Of a stretch of DNA of 64,000 nucleotides, positions 25,513-34,177 are shown one piece after another. The stretch is taken from the NCBI RefSeq assembly GCF_005048155.1, contig NZ_SUMB01000006.1, positions 186,001 to 250,000 on the forward strand, in the 5' to 3' direction. A program made the position numbers and the translations under genes. The notes under the pieces were generated by a model. The model was not told the origin of the DNA. It worked only from the letters and a program-made list of their open reading frames with translations, and made no database searches. The stretch comes from Streptomyces piniterrae (lineage in GTDB: Bacteria > Actinomycetota > Actinomycetes > Streptomycetales > Streptomycetaceae). Position 1 is the first letter of the stretch, and every line of letters begins with the position of its first letter.

Positions 25513-27501
25513 ATGACCACACCCCCCACTTCCGCCCCTCGCCCCCAATCCCACCCCTTCCGCCTCCCGCCCGAGGACCGCCGCCTCAGCCCGTACACCG
25601 GCTGGACCCGCGCCCATTGGGAGGCGGCGGCCGACGGCCTGCTGCGCGCCACCGCCCCGTACGCCTCCCCGCGGCACGGCCTGATCGCCCTCCCCGGCGC
25701 CCGCCCCAGCTCCTCCGGCACCCGGTCCGACGGCCTCGAAGGCTTCGCCCGTACGTTCCTGCTCGCCGCCCTCCGCATCGCCGGCAGCAACGGCCACGAC
25801 CCGCACGCCCACCTCGACCGCTATGCGGAGGGTCTCGCCTCCGGCACCGAACACCCCACCCCACGCTGTGAGTTGGGCTACTCGCGGCCCGACTCCTGGC
25901 CCCGGATCGACACCGTCCGCCAGGCGTACGTCGAAGCCGCCTCCCTGGCCCTCGGCCTCCGCCTGACCCGCCCCTGGCTGTGGGACGTCCTCGACGAGCC
26001 GGTCCGCGCCCGCGTCGTCGACTGGCTGCTGCCCGCCCTCGCCCCGTCCCCCGTCGACAACAACTGGTGGCTCTTCGGGCTGACCGTCGGCGGCTTCCTG
26101 CTCGACGCGGGCATCGAGACCGAACGCGCCCGGACCGCCATCGACCGCGCGCTCGCCCGTACGGACGAGTGGTACCGCGGCGACGGCTGGTACACCGACG
26201 GCGACAACCGCGCCTTCGACCACTACAACGCCTGGGCTCTGCACTTCTATCCCGTTCTGCACGCCCACCTGGGCGCCGACACCGCCCTCCTGGCCACCCA
26301 CGGCAGACGCTTACGAGCCCACCTCGACCACTACACCCGCCTCTTCGACACCAACGGCGCCCCCCTGCCCTTCGGCCGCTCCCTCACCTACCGCTTCGCC
26401 GCCACCGCCGCCCCCTGGCTCGGCGCCCTCACCGGCAACACCCCGCTCACCCCGGGCGCCACCCGCCGCCTCGCCTCCGGGGCACTGCGCCACTTCTTCG
26501 ACCGCGGCGCCGTCACCGAGGACGGCCTGCTGCCGCTGGGCTGGTACGGCCCGTACGAGCCCCTGCTCCAGAGCTACTCGGGACCGGCCTCCCCCTACTG
26601 GGCCGCCAAGGGATTCCTCGGTCTGCTGCTCCCCGCCGACCACCCGGCCTGGACCGCCCCCGAGGCTCCCCTCCCGGCCGAAACCGCGGACGCCGCGATG
26701 CCTCTGGGCCGCACCGGCCTACTCCTGCAGTCCACCGCCGCCGACGGTCTGGTCCGTCTGCACAACCACGGCAGCAACTCCCCCCTCGCCACCGCGGACC
26801 CGTTCTACGCCCGCTTCGCGTACTCCACCCGCACCGGACCCACCGCCCCCGCCGACCACACAGCTCTCCCCGACAACCACTTCGCGCTGCTGATCGACGG
26901 CCGGCCCACCACCCGCGGCCCCGTGACCCCCCATGGCCAAGGCCCCGACTGGGCCGCCTCCACCCACACCCCGCACCACCCCGTTGGGGGTCCCCCCGGC
27001 GATGGGGGCGTAGCCGCCGGGGGAGGCGCCGAACTCCCCGGCGTCCAGGTCCTGTCCGCCACCCTCGTCCACGGACGCACCGAACTCCGCGCCCACCTGG
27101 TCACCGGCGCCGCCCCCGGCACCCCCGTACGCCAGACCGGCTGGGCCACCACCCCCGACGGCCCCACCGCCCAACTCCACCCCGTACACGGCTACGACCT
27201 CACCACCGGCCACACACCCACCGGCAGCACACCCTTCGGCCCGCGCGCCCACACCGCCGTCCTGACGGGCACGACCACCGCACACCCGCAGGGCAGCCTC
27301 TTCGCCGCCCTGGCCTCGCTGACCGGAGAGCCGCAGCCCGCCCCCGTGGAAGCCCTGGCCACCACCCACATCTCGGGCACGGACCTCCATGTCACCTGGG
27401 ACGACGGCACCAGCACCCACCTGACCCTGGCCCCCCGATCACGGGAGGCCCCAGGGCCGGGGCCGCACCCGACGACGGCCCCGGCAGAGCGCAGCGACTA
27501 G
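25513..27501 (+). CDS. DUF2264 domain protein
   Basis: A 662-residue cytoplasmic protein. The DUF2264 core spans about residues 20-400 with recurring aromatic motifs (YTGWTRAHWEAAADGLL, GLEGFARTFLLAA, NNWWLFGLTVGGFLLDAG, DGWYTDGDNRAFDHYNAWALHFYP), consistent with an alpha/alpha-toroid glycan-active fold. The C-terminal 250 residues are beta-rich. ATG at 25513 follows GGGGAAG. An odd insertion of a GC-palindrome (26984-27025) interrupts the C-terminal region in frame. The neighbour is a divergent hydroxyacid dehydrogenase. A role in sugar or uronate utilisation is inference only. Confidence 0.85.
   Translation: MTTPPTSAPRPQSHPFRLPPEDRRLSPYTGWTRAHWEAAADGLLRATAPYASPRHGLIALPGARPSSSGTRSDGLEGFARTFLLAALRIAGSNGHDPHAHLDRYAEGLASGTEHPTPRCELGYSRPDSWPRIDTVRQAYVEAASLALGLRLTRPWLWDVLDEPVRARVVDWLLPALAPSPVDNNWWLFGLTVGGFLLDAGIETERARTAIDRALARTDEWYRGDGWYTDGDNRAFDHYNAWALHFYPVLHAHLGADTALLATHGRRLRAHLDHYTRLFDTNGAPLPFGRSLTYRFAATAAPWLGALTGNTPLTPGATRRLASGALRHFFDRGAVTEDGLLPLGWYGPYEPLLQSYSGPASPYWAAKGFLGLLLPADHPAWTAPEAPLPAETADAAMPLGRTGLLLQSTAADGLVRLHNHGSNSPLATADPFYARFAYSTRTGPTAPADHTALPDNHFALLIDGRPTTRGPVTPHGQGPDWAASTHTPHHPVGGPPGDGGVAAGGGAELPGVQVLSATLVHGRTELRAHLVTGAAPGTPVRQTGWATTPDGPTAQLHPVHGYDLTTGHTPTGSTPFGPRAHTAVLTGTTTAHPQGSLFAALASLTGEPQPAPVEALATTHISGTDLHVTWDDGTSTHLTLAPRSREAPGPGPHPTTAPAERSD
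26984..27025. repeat. Short palindromic GC-repeat inserted in the DUF2264 frame
   Basis: TTGGGGGTCCCCCCGGCG continues through a loop to CGCCGGGGGAG. I recall the GGGGGTCCCCCC core as a dispersed palindromic element in Streptomyces. It adds about 14 Gly/Pro-rich codons at residues 490-504 without breaking the frame. The neighbouring protein sequence is unlike this low-complexity insert. Confidence 0.6.
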
Positions 27502-28271
27502 CGGGGGCCGTATTTGCGGCCGGTCCGCGACGTCAGCCCGCCCAACACGCCGCGCGGCGCCAGCTTCACGGCGCCCATCAGCGCCTTGTACCGCGGATCG
27601 GGAACGGACAGTGACTTCCCGCGCGCCAGATCCCTCATCGCCGCGTCCACCAGCTTGTCCGCGTCCAGCCACATCCAGCTCGGGATGTTGTCCGTCCCCA
27701 TCCCGGCCCGCTGGTGGAACTCGGTCCGTACGAATCCGGGGCACAGCGCCATCAGCCGCACCCCGCTCCCCGCCAGATCCCGCGCCGCCCCCTGCGTGAA
27801 CTGCACGACCCACGCCTTGCTCGCGCCATACGTGCCGCGCGGCACGAACGCCGCCACCGACGCGACATTGACGACACCGCCGCGCCGCCGGTCCCGCATG
27901 CCCCGCACCCCGGCGGTGGTCAGCCGCAGTACCGCCTCGCAGTGCACCTTCAGCATCGTCAGCTCATCGGCCATCGACACTTCGAGGTACTCGCCCTTGT
28001 TGCCGAACCCCGCGTTGTTCACCAGCAGGTCCACCGGGCGCCTGGCGTCCGAGAGCCGCGCCTCGACGGCGGCGATACCGTCCTCGGTCGCCAGGTCGGC
28101 GCTCAGCACCTCGGCCTCGATGCCGTGCCGGTCGTGCAGTTCGGTGGCCTGTTCGCGCAGTCGCCGCTCATCGCGTGCCACCAGCACCACGCTGTGTCCG
28201 TCGCTCGCGAGCCGCCGGGCGAACGCCGCCCCGATGCCCGCCGTCGCTCCCGTGATCAATGCAGTCGTCAT
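27498..28271 (-). CDS. Short-chain dehydrogenase/reductase
   Basis: A 257-residue NAD(P)-dependent SDR. Nucleotide loop TGATAGIGAAFARRLA at about 7-22, NNAGFGNKG, and the catalytic Ser-Tyr-Lys in NVASVAAFVPRGTYGASKAWV are present; VLVARDERRLREQA suggests an NADPH-preferring form. ATG at 28271 is the natural start; the upstream open frame has no similarity. The C-terminal 40 residues are basic (MGAVKLAPRGVLGGLTSRTGRKYGPR). It converges with DUF2264 with a 4-base overlap and follows the MOSC gene at an 11-base gap. Substrate unknown. Confidence 0.88.
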   Translation of the reverse strand: MTTALITGATAGIGAAFARRLASDGHSVVLVARDERRLREQATELHDRHGIEAEVLSADLATEDGIAAVEARLSDARRPVDLLVNNAGFGNKGEYLEVSMADELTMLKVHCEAVLRLTTAGVRGMRDRRRGGVVNVASVAAFVPRGTYGASKAWVVQFTQGAARDLAGSGVRLMALCPGFVRTEFHQRAGMGTDNIPSWMWLDADKLVDAAMRDLARGKSLSVPDPRYKALMGAVKLAPRGVLGGLTSRTGRKYGPR

Positions 28272-28282
28272 ACCGGACAACG

Positions 28283-28960
28283 CTATCGGCCGCACCGCTC
28301 CGCGTACTTGGCAGCCTTGGCCCGATCTTCCGGATGCAGCGCCTCCCCGGCCGCCAGCAACCGCGGAAGCAGCTCCCGTTCCACGGTCAGCGCCCGGAAG
28401 GCCAGCGCGACGCTCACGTCGTGCGCCGGCCGGTGGACCGGCTCGACGGCGTCCCCGGCGCGGATCTCGCCCGGTTCGAGCACCCGCAGGTACGCCCCGG
28501 GCACCGCGGCCGCCGTGAACCGCTTCATCCAGTCGTCCTCGCCGAGCCACTGCTGGAACAACCGGCACGGGATACGCGGCGAGGTCACCTCCAGCAGCAG
28601 TCGCGGCCCGACCCGCCAGCGCTCGCCGATCCGGGCGCCGCTGATGTCGACGCCCGAGGTGGTGAGGTTCTCGCCGAAGACCCCGTTGGCCAGCTCGCGG
28701 CCCAGTTCCCGCTGCCAGAAGTCCAGGTCCTCGCGGGCGTAGGCGTACACGGCCTGGTCGTTCCCGCCGTGATTGCGGACGTCGAGCACCGCGTCACCCG
28801 CCAGCCCGCTCCCCCCGACGCCCTTGGGGCCGGGCGCGGCGACCGCCACCGGGCCGTCGACGGGCCGCTTGTCGATACCCGTGCCGCCCTCGACATGGCT
28901 CCACTCGGACGGCATGGGCCGCCCCAGATTCACGCTCAGCAGCTTCCTATGGCATTCCAT
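28283..28960 (-). CDS. MOSC domain protein
   Basis: A 225-residue MOSC-fold protein of the YiiM/YuaD kind, related to the C-terminal sulfurtransferase-linked domain of molybdenum cofactor sulfurases. The conserved metal/sulfur Cys is seen in SPRIPCRLFQQW at about 131-142; GLAGDAVLDVRNHGGNDQAVYAY is the signature region. ATG at 28960 follows GGAG by five bases. It and the SDR are probably one transcript divergent from the LysR regulator at 29054. A role in detoxification or Moco biology is possible but unproven. Confidence 0.85.
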   Translation of the reverse strand: MECHRKLLSVNLGRPMPSEWSHVEGGTGIDKRPVDGPVAVAAPGPKGVGGSGLAGDAVLDVRNHGGNDQAVYAYAREDLDFWQRELGRELANGVFGENLTTSGVDISGARIGERWRVGPRLLLEVTSPRIPCRLFQQWLGEDDWMKRFTAAAVPGAYLRVLEPGEIRAGDAVEPVHRPAHDVSVALAFRALTVERELLPRLLAAGEALHPEDRAKAAKYAERCGR

Positions 28961-29041
28961 GGACACTCCACGTACCCAAGTGATAGCAAAGAGTAACCAA
29001 AGCTTCGAGCTTGACCTTTCCCGATTTCTCCAAGACTCGCT

Positions 29042-29047
29042 TATACT
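29042..29047 (+). promoter_or_regulatory. -10 box (TATACT) implying a leaderless lysR transcript
   Basis: TATACT ends six bases before the ATG at 29054, so transcription would begin at or beside the start codon. No ribosome site precedes the ATG, supporting leaderless translation, which is common in actinobacteria. The -35 is weak, as for an activator-dependent or self-regulated LysR promoter. Confidence 0.5.
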
Positions 29048-29053
29048 CAAACC

Positions 29054-29989
29054 ATGATCGAGGCCCGCCACCTCCGCGTTCTGCGCGCCGTCGCCCGGAC
29101 CGGCTCCTTCTCCGCCGCCGCCCGCGAGCTGGGCTGCACCCAGCCTGCCATCAGCCAGCAGATGAAGGCCCTGGAGCAGTCCGCCGGCACCCCGCTGCTG
29201 ATCCGTACGGGCCGCGAGATGCGGCTGACGCAGGCGGGCGAGGCGCTGGTACGGCACGCCGTGGGCATCCTGGCCGGGCTCATCGCCGCCGAGGAGGAGG
29301 TCGCCGCGATCGCCGGCCTGCGGGCGGGCCGGGTGCGGTTGGTGTCGTTCCCCTCCGGCAGCTCGACTCTGGTGCCGACCACCCTGGCCAGGATGCGCGC
29401 CAAGCACCCCGGCACCCGGGTCTCGCTGGTCGAGGCGGAGCCGCCGCGCTCGGTCGAGATGCTGCGCAACGGCGACTGCGAGATCGCGCTGGCCTTCCGC
29501 TACCCCGAGGTGCGCGGCGCGGACCCGGCGGCCGCCGCCGAATGGGACGACCTGGTGGTCCGGCCGATCCTGGCGGACCGGCTGATCGGGCTGGTTCCGG
29601 ACGGCCACCGGCTCGCCGAGGCCGGTACGGCGGGCTTCGCCGAGCTGGCCGACGAGCCGTGGATCGCGGGCTGTCCGCGCTGCCGCACCCATCTCGTCGA
29701 AGTCTGCGAGTCCGCCGGCTTCACCCCGCGCATCGACTTCGCCACCGACGACTATCCGGCGGTGATCGGACTGGTCGGCGCGGGTCTGGGCGTCGCCGTA
29801 CTGCCCGAGCTCGCGCTGGAGTCGGTCCGCCCCAAGGGGGCCACGACGGTACGGATGGAGCCGGCGGTGCACCGGGAGATCGTCGCGCTCACGCTGCCGG
29901 ATCTGGCGCGGGTGCCCGCCGTCGAGGCGATGCTCGATCAGCTGGCGGAGGCGGCGAAGGGCTCGCACGCGGGCACGCGCACGCGCTGA
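29054..29989 (+). CDS. LysR-family transcriptional regulator
   Basis: A 311-residue LTTR. The N-terminal winged HTH is RHLRVLRAVARTGSFSAAARELGCTQPAISQQMKALE at about 5-40 (quoted in part by its key helix), followed by a linker helix and a two-lobed effector domain (VRLVSFPSGSSTLVPTTLA; DFATDDYPAVIGLVGAGLGVAVLP). Divergent from the MOSC/SDR operon, it most likely controls these genes and itself from the 93-base gap. The effector is unknown. Confidence 0.9.
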   Translation: MIEARHLRVLRAVARTGSFSAAARELGCTQPAISQQMKALEQSAGTPLLIRTGREMRLTQAGEALVRHAVGILAGLIAAEEEVAAIAGLRAGRVRLVSFPSGSSTLVPTTLARMRAKHPGTRVSLVEAEPPRSVEMLRNGDCEIALAFRYPEVRGADPAAAAEWDDLVVRPILADRLIGLVPDGHRLAEAGTAGFAELADEPWIAGCPRCRTHLVEVCESAGFTPRIDFATDDYPAVIGLVGAGLGVAVLPELALESVRPKGATTVRMEPAVHREIVALTLPDLARVPAVEAMLDQLAEAAKGSHAGTRTR

Positions 29990-30125
29990 GAGGGAGTGCC
30001 CGCCGGCTCGGCGGCGGTAAGGGCCGCGGTCCGGGCGCGGGCAGCGCAGAGCCGCCGGACCCGGCGTGTTCCGGCCGGTTGCCGGATCGACGCGGGAGGT
30101 TTCCCGGAGGTGCCGCTCCGGACGG

Positions 30126-30458
30126 TCAGCCGCGGGTCGCGCCGGCGTGGCTGGTGAGGGAGGTTGCGGGGATCAGCCGGTGGCGGGCCCGGCCCATCAG
30201 TTCCTCGCGTTCATCCTCGGTCAGTCCGCCCCAGACCCCGTAGGGCTCGCGGACCGCCAGAGCATGCGCCGCGCATTCGGCTCGTACGGGGCAGCGCATG
30301 CACACCTCCTTCGCCGATGTCTCACGCGCGCTGCGGGCCGCGCCGCGCTCGCCTTCAGGATGAAAGAAGAGCGAGCTGTCCACGCCGCGGCAGGCGGCGA
30401 GCAGCTGCCAGTCCCAGAGGTCTGCGTTCGGGCCCGGGAGGCGGGAGAAATCTGCCAT
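30126..30458 (-). CDS. whiD: WhiB-like iron-sulfur regulator WhiD
   Basis: A 110-residue Wbl protein required in Streptomyces for late sporulation. Four Cys expected to bind a [4Fe-4S] cluster are Cys23, Cys53, Cys56 and Cys62 (LLAACRGVD; EVCMRCPVRAEC), followed by the G(V/I)WGG turn (YGVWGGLTEDERE) and a basic C-terminus. The start MADFSRLPGPNADLW closely resembles S. coelicolor WhiD as I remember it. Location beside bldM and shbA also matches. WhiD is nitric-oxide sensitive in the literature. Transcribed divergently from bldM. Confidence 0.94.
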   Translation of the reverse strand: MADFSRLPGPNADLWDWQLLAACRGVDSSLFFHPEGERGAARSARETSAKEVCMRCPVRAECAAHALAVREPYGVWGGLTEDEREELMGRARHRLIPATSLTSHAGATRG

Positions 30459-30839
30459 TGCTTGTCCCCTCGAAGCGATGCTGTTTCGGGCTCGGTGCTC
30501 AAGACCGTACATCTACTATCGAAGTAGATGTAAATATGACTCATTGCGAATCTAGTCGCAGACGCCGCGAAAATGGAAGAAAGAGGGCCAAATAGGGCAT
30601 AGGGTGCACGCGCGGAGGCTGGTCACACCCGTGCGATGCCTGCGTATCCGGCTCCTCACGGAGCGTGCTGAAGACGGTCACCGAAGCCGTAACTCTTTCG
30701 AGTGACCGTCGTTGAGTGTGCGGAGGCGGTTGGCAGAGGTAGCCCTCGGGCAGATGTCCGAGGCACGTCAATCGCACAGGTGACGATACGTACCAGCCTG
30801 GAGGCTCAAGGTGACGCGCATCAGCTGCGGAGGGCGGTC
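30459..30839. promoter_or_regulatory. whiD-bldM divergent region with an AT-rich palindrome
   Basis: The striking element is ACATCTACT-ATCGA-AGTAGATGT at 30509-30531: a perfect 9-base inverted repeat with a five-base spacer in an AT-rich patch, which is unusual in this GC-rich DNA. It lies about 50 bases upstream of the whiD start. The BldN-type bldM promoter occupies 30688-30715. The rest, 30540-30680, is purine-rich with no clear gene. Confidence 0.6.
30688..30715 (+). promoter_or_regulatory. BldN-type promoter of bldM
   Basis: CGTAAC at 30688-30693, a 16-base spacer, and CGTTGA at 30710-30715 exactly match the sigma-BldN promoter motif as I know it (CGTAAC-N16-CGTTGA). BldN-dependent transcription of bldM is established in S. 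coelicolor. The implied leader is about 115 bases. Confidence 0.85.
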
Positions 30840-31451
30840 ATGACATCCGTCCTCGTCTGCGACGACTCCCCGCTTGCCCGAGAGGCGCTCCGACGGGCGG
30901 TTGCGACCGTGCCCGGCGTCGAGCGTGTGACGACCGCGGCCAACGGCGAGGAAGTCCTCCGCCGCTGGGGCGCCGATCGCTCGGACCTGATTCTGATGGA
31001 CGTGCGGATGCCCGGACTCGGCGGTGTCGAGACCGTCCGCCGACTGCTGTCGGCCGACCCCGGCGCCCGGATCATCATGCTCACGGTGGCCGAGGACCTC
31101 GACGGTGTCGCGCTCGCGGTCGCCGCCGGTGCCCGCGGCTATCTGCACAAGGACGCCTCGCGCGCCGAGCTGCGTGCCACGGTGACCCAGGCGCTCGCCG
31201 ACCCGACGTGGCGGCTCGCCCCGCGTCGGCTGCGATCCGCCGAGATGGGTGCCGCGCCGACGCTCACCGCCCGCGAGATCCAGGTGCTGGAGGGCATGAG
31301 CCACGGTCGCTCCAACGCGGAGATCGGCCGCGAGCTGTTCCTCTCCGAGGACACCGTCAAGACGCACGCCCGGCGCCTCTTCAAGAAGCTCGGCGCATCC
31401 GACCGCGCGCACGCGGTGGCGCTGGGATTCCGCTGGGGACTGGTCCGCTGA
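30840..31451 (+). CDS. bldM: Orphan response regulator BldM
   Basis: A 203-residue developmental regulator. Receiver domain residues 1-120 contain Asp9/Asp54 (ILMDVRMPG) and Lys104 (YLHKDAS); a LuxR-type HTH lies at about 140-200 (LTAREIQVLEGMSHGRSNAEIGRELFLSEDTVKTHARRLFKKLG). BldM is an atypical orphan regulator in Streptomyces that acts as homodimer and as heterodimer with WhiI; phosphorylation is not needed. ATG at 30840 follows GGAGGGCGGTC. It is divergent from whiD and upstream of shbA, the known Streptomyces order. Confidence 0.95.
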   Translation: MTSVLVCDDSPLAREALRRAVATVPGVERVTTAANGEEVLRRWGADRSDLILMDVRMPGLGGVETVRRLLSADPGARIIMLTVAEDLDGVALAVAAGARGYLHKDASRAELRATVTQALADPTWRLAPRRLRSAEMGAAPTLTAREIQVLEGMSHGRSNAEIGRELFLSEDTVKTHARRLFKKLGASDRAHAVALGFRWGLVR

Positions 31452-31464
31452 CCTGCTGTGCAAC

Positions 31465-31514
31465 CGGGGTTACGGCGCCGGCCCACTGACCGGGTGGCGA
31501 ACGTCGTAACCCCG
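31465..31514 (+). terminator. Probable terminator after bldM
   Basis: CGGGGTTACG pairs with CGTAACCCCG; the intervening 30 bases contain a smaller GCC/GGC-rich hairpin. It stands about 14 bases after the bldM stop and before shbA. Confidence 0.6.
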
Positions 31515-31719
31515 CCGCGTCGACGCTCGGCGCCGAAACCTCACGCGATACCGCATCCTTGAGGTGTGACTCCTCCCCGGCGGAGGCCGGGGCTCTCACT
31601 CGGCCAGAAGAGACCTCATGACGGACAAGCCCTGCCCGGTGCCGTACGGCACGGATACAAGCTACCGGCGAGGGCTCGGGGTCGGTATGGGTACAACCCG
31701 AACGGGGGAGGCGTGGGAC

Positions 31720-32385
31720 GTGAGTGCTAGCACGACGGCGCGTAACGGTTCAGTGCACAACAACGGGGGTGGTGCCGCGGGCGGCTCCGCGCCAAGGCAC
31801 CATGGACCGATGCGCGATGACGGGAACCAGGAGATCGGCGATCTCGTCACACGCGCCGTCGAGGGGGACCGGCGGGCCACGCACGATCTGCTGGCCCATG
31901 TGCACCCCCTCGCCCTGCGCTACTGCCGCACCCGGCTCTCCCGGCTGCCGGGTGACGCCAGACACTTCGTCGAGGACCTGGCGCAGGAGGTGTGCGTCGC
32001 GGTGCTCTGCGCGCTGCCGCGCTACCGCGACACCGGAAAGCCCTTCGAGGCGTTCGTCTTCGCCATCGCCGGCCACAAGGTCGCCGATCTGCAGCGGGCC
32101 GCGATGCGCGGTCCCGGCAGCACCGCCGTGCCGTCCGACGAGATGCCCGAGCAGCCCGACGACTCCCTCGGCCCCGAGGAGCGGGCGCTGCTGAGCAGCG
32201 ACGCGGAGTGGGCCAAGAAGCTGCTGGCGAACCTTCCGGAGAACCAGCGCGAGCTCGTCCTGCTGCGGGTCGCCGTCGGGCTGACAGCCGAGGAGACCGG
32301 GCAGATGCTGGGAATGTCACCGGGCGCGGTGCGGGTGGCGCAGCACCGCGCGCTGAGCCGGCTGCGGGCACTCGCGGAGCAGTAG
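31720..32385 (+). CDS. shbA: Sigma factor ShbA
   Basis: ECF-like sigma factor that in Streptomyces drives transcription of the principal sigma gene hrdB. Core region 2 includes HDLLAHVHPLALRYCRTRLS and DLAQEVCVAVLCALPRY; region 4 is LPENQRELVLLRVAVGLTAEETGQMLGMSPGAVRVAQHRALSRLRAL (quoted by key helices). GTG at 31720 with GGGGGAGG gives 221 residues; an ATG at 31618 or 31810 is possible. Neighbours bldM and guaB match the ShbA locus. No anti-sigma gene follows. The first 35 residues are low-complexity and probably not part of the fold. Confidence 0.85.
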   Translation: MSASTTARNGSVHNNGGGAAGGSAPRHHGPMRDDGNQEIGDLVTRAVEGDRRATHDLLAHVHPLALRYCRTRLSRLPGDARHFVEDLAQEVCVAVLCALPRYRDTGKPFEAFVFAIAGHKVADLQRAAMRGPGSTAVPSDEMPEQPDDSLGPEERALLSSDAEWAKKLLANLPENQRELVLLRVAVGLTAEETGQMLGMSPGAVRVAQHRALSRLRALAEQ

Positions 32386-32462
32386 CAGTGCAGTGACAGT
32401 GCGGTGACCGGCGGTCGGCACCACCCGTGCATGGCGGGATGTCACCGTAGAAATGCACGAGT

Positions 32463-32477
32463 GATGAGGCCCTCATC
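32463..32477. promoter_or_regulatory. Palindrome upstream of guaB
   Basis: GATGAG-GCC-CTCATC, a 6-base perfect inverted repeat about 75 bases before guaB. It may be an operator, but the expected repressor is unknown. A weak -10 (TAGCAT) follows at about 32511. Confidence 0.3.
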
Positions 32478-32553
32478 TCTCGTGGATTGGGACACTCCTC
32501 CAGGCCGTTAGCATGGGAGTCCGCGCTGAGGCAAGAGCATTGGGGAAGGTGTC

Positions 32554-34056
32554 ATGAGTGACAACGTCGACGGTATGCCCGCCAAATTCGCCATGCTCGG
32601 GCTGACATACGACGACGTGCTGCTGCTGCCCGGTGCGTCGGAGGTGCTGCCCAACGCCGTCAGCACCGCCTCCCGGGTCTCGCGGAACGTCACGGTCAAC
32701 ATCCCGCTGCTGTCCGCCGCGATGGACAAGGTCACCGAGGCGCGGATGGCCATCGCCATGGCGCGTCAGGGCGGCGCCGGTGTGCTGCACCGCAATCTCT
32801 CGATCGAGGACCAGGCCAACCAGGTTGATCTGGTCAAGCGCTCCGAGTCCGGCATGGTCACCGACCCGATCACGGTCCGCCCCGACGCCACGCTCGCCGA
32901 GGCCGACGCGCTCTGCGCCAAGTTCCGGATCAGCGGTGTGCCGGTCACCGACGCCGCCGGGAAGCTGCTGGGCATCGTCACCAACCGCGACATGGCCTTC
33001 GAGCTGGACCGCCGCCGGCAGGTCCGCGAGGTCATGACGCCGATGCCGCTGGTCACCGGCAAGGTCGGCATCTCCGGCGAGGACGCCATCGAGCTGCTGC
33101 GCCGCCACAAGATCGAGAAGCTGCCGCTGGTCGACGACGCGGGCGTGCTCAAGGGCCTGATCACGGTCAAGGACTTCGTCAAGGCGGAGAAGTACCCGAA
33201 CGCCGCCAAGGACGCCGAGGGCCGGCTGGTGGTCGGTGCCGCGGTGGGCGTCGGCGACGCGGCGTACGACCGGGCGCAGGCGCTGGTCGAGGCCGGTGCC
33301 GACTTCCTGGTCGTGGACAGCGCGCACGGCCACAGCCGCGGCATCCTCGACATGATCGCCAAGGTCAAGTCCAACATCACCGTGGATGTCGTGGGTGGCA
33401 ATGTCGCGACCCGGGACGGCGCGCAGGCGCTGATCGACGCGGGCGCCGACGGCATCAAGGTCGGCGTCGGCCCCGGCTCCATCTGCACCACCCGCGTCGT
33501 CGCCGGCGTCGGCGTGCCGCAGGTCACCGCGATCTACGAGGCCGCGCAGGCCGCGCACGCGGCGGGCGTACCGCTGATCGGCGACGGCGGTCTGCAGTTC
33601 TCCGGCGACATCGCCAAGGCCATCGCGGCCGGCGCGGACACCGTCATGCTGGGCTCGCTGCTGGCCGGCTGCGAGGAGTCGCCGGGCGAGATGGTCTTCA
33701 TCAACGGCAAGCAGTTCAAGTCGTACCGCGGCATGGGCTCGCTGGGCGCCATGCAGTCCCGTGGCCAGGGCAAGTCCTTCTCGAAGGACCGTTACTTCCA
33801 GGACAACGTCCTCTCCGAGGACAAGCTGGTGCCCGAGGGCATCGAGGGCCAGGTGCCCTACCGCGGCCCGCTCGCCTCGGTCGCCCACCAGCTCATCGGC
33901 GGGCTGCGCGCCTCCATGGGCTATGTCGGCTCGGCGAACATCCAGGAGCTCAAGGACAAGGGCCGGTTCGTCCGGATCACCGCGGCGGGCCTCAAGGAGA
34001 GCCACCCGCACGACGTCCAGATGATCACCGAGGCGCCGAACTACGCTCGGCGCTAG
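32554..34056 (+). CDS. guaB: IMP dehydrogenase
   Basis: Oxidises IMP to XMP with NAD, the rate-limiting step to GTP. The 500-residue protein has the N-terminal FAMLGLTYDDVLLLPG, paired CBS domains at about 100-215 (MVTDPITVRPDATLAEAD; VMTPMPLVTG), the catalytic GPGSICTTR with Cys311, and the mobile flap near SKDRYFQ. ATG at 32554 follows AGGTG. It is followed by a terminator and guaB3. GTP synthesis is linked to development in Streptomyces, and the gene sits in the bldM-shbA block. Confidence 0.97.
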   Translation: MSDNVDGMPAKFAMLGLTYDDVLLLPGASEVLPNAVSTASRVSRNVTVNIPLLSAAMDKVTEARMAIAMARQGGAGVLHRNLSIEDQANQVDLVKRSESGMVTDPITVRPDATLAEADALCAKFRISGVPVTDAAGKLLGIVTNRDMAFELDRRRQVREVMTPMPLVTGKVGISGEDAIELLRRHKIEKLPLVDDAGVLKGLITVKDFVKAEKYPNAAKDAEGRLVVGAAVGVGDAAYDRAQALVEAGADFLVVDSAHGHSRGILDMIAKVKSNITVDVVGGNVATRDGAQALIDAGADGIKVGVGPGSICTTRVVAGVGVPQVTAIYEAAQAAHAAGVPLIGDGGLQFSGDIAKAIAAGADTVMLGSLLAGCEESPGEMVFINGKQFKSYRGMGSLGAMQSRGQGKSFSKDRYFQDNVLSEDKLVPEGIEGQVPYRGPLASVAHQLIGGLRASMGYVGSANIQELKDKGRFVRITAAGLKESHPHDVQMITEAPNYARR

Positions 34057-34095
34057 GCGTCAGTCCCTGGACACGCCCTAGCACGGACCTACCGT

Positions 34096-34128
34096 GGAGC
34101 CCGCGGCCGCACCCCGGCCGCGGGCTCC
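34096..34128 (+). terminator. Hairpin between guaB and guaB3
   Basis: GGAGCCCGCGGCCG pairs perfectly (14 bp) with CGGCCGCGGGCTCC around a five-base loop, 40 bases after the guaB stop. guaB3 can therefore have its own promoter. Confidence 0.85.
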
Positions 34129-34177
34129 GGTGCGTCGGGGATACTGGAACGCAGACGTAGAGGGAAAGGCCACACAC

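Noticed and set aside
32473..34011. 512-residue frame antisense to guaB
   Set aside because: Shadow of the IMP dehydrogenase frame; no motif, no start context.
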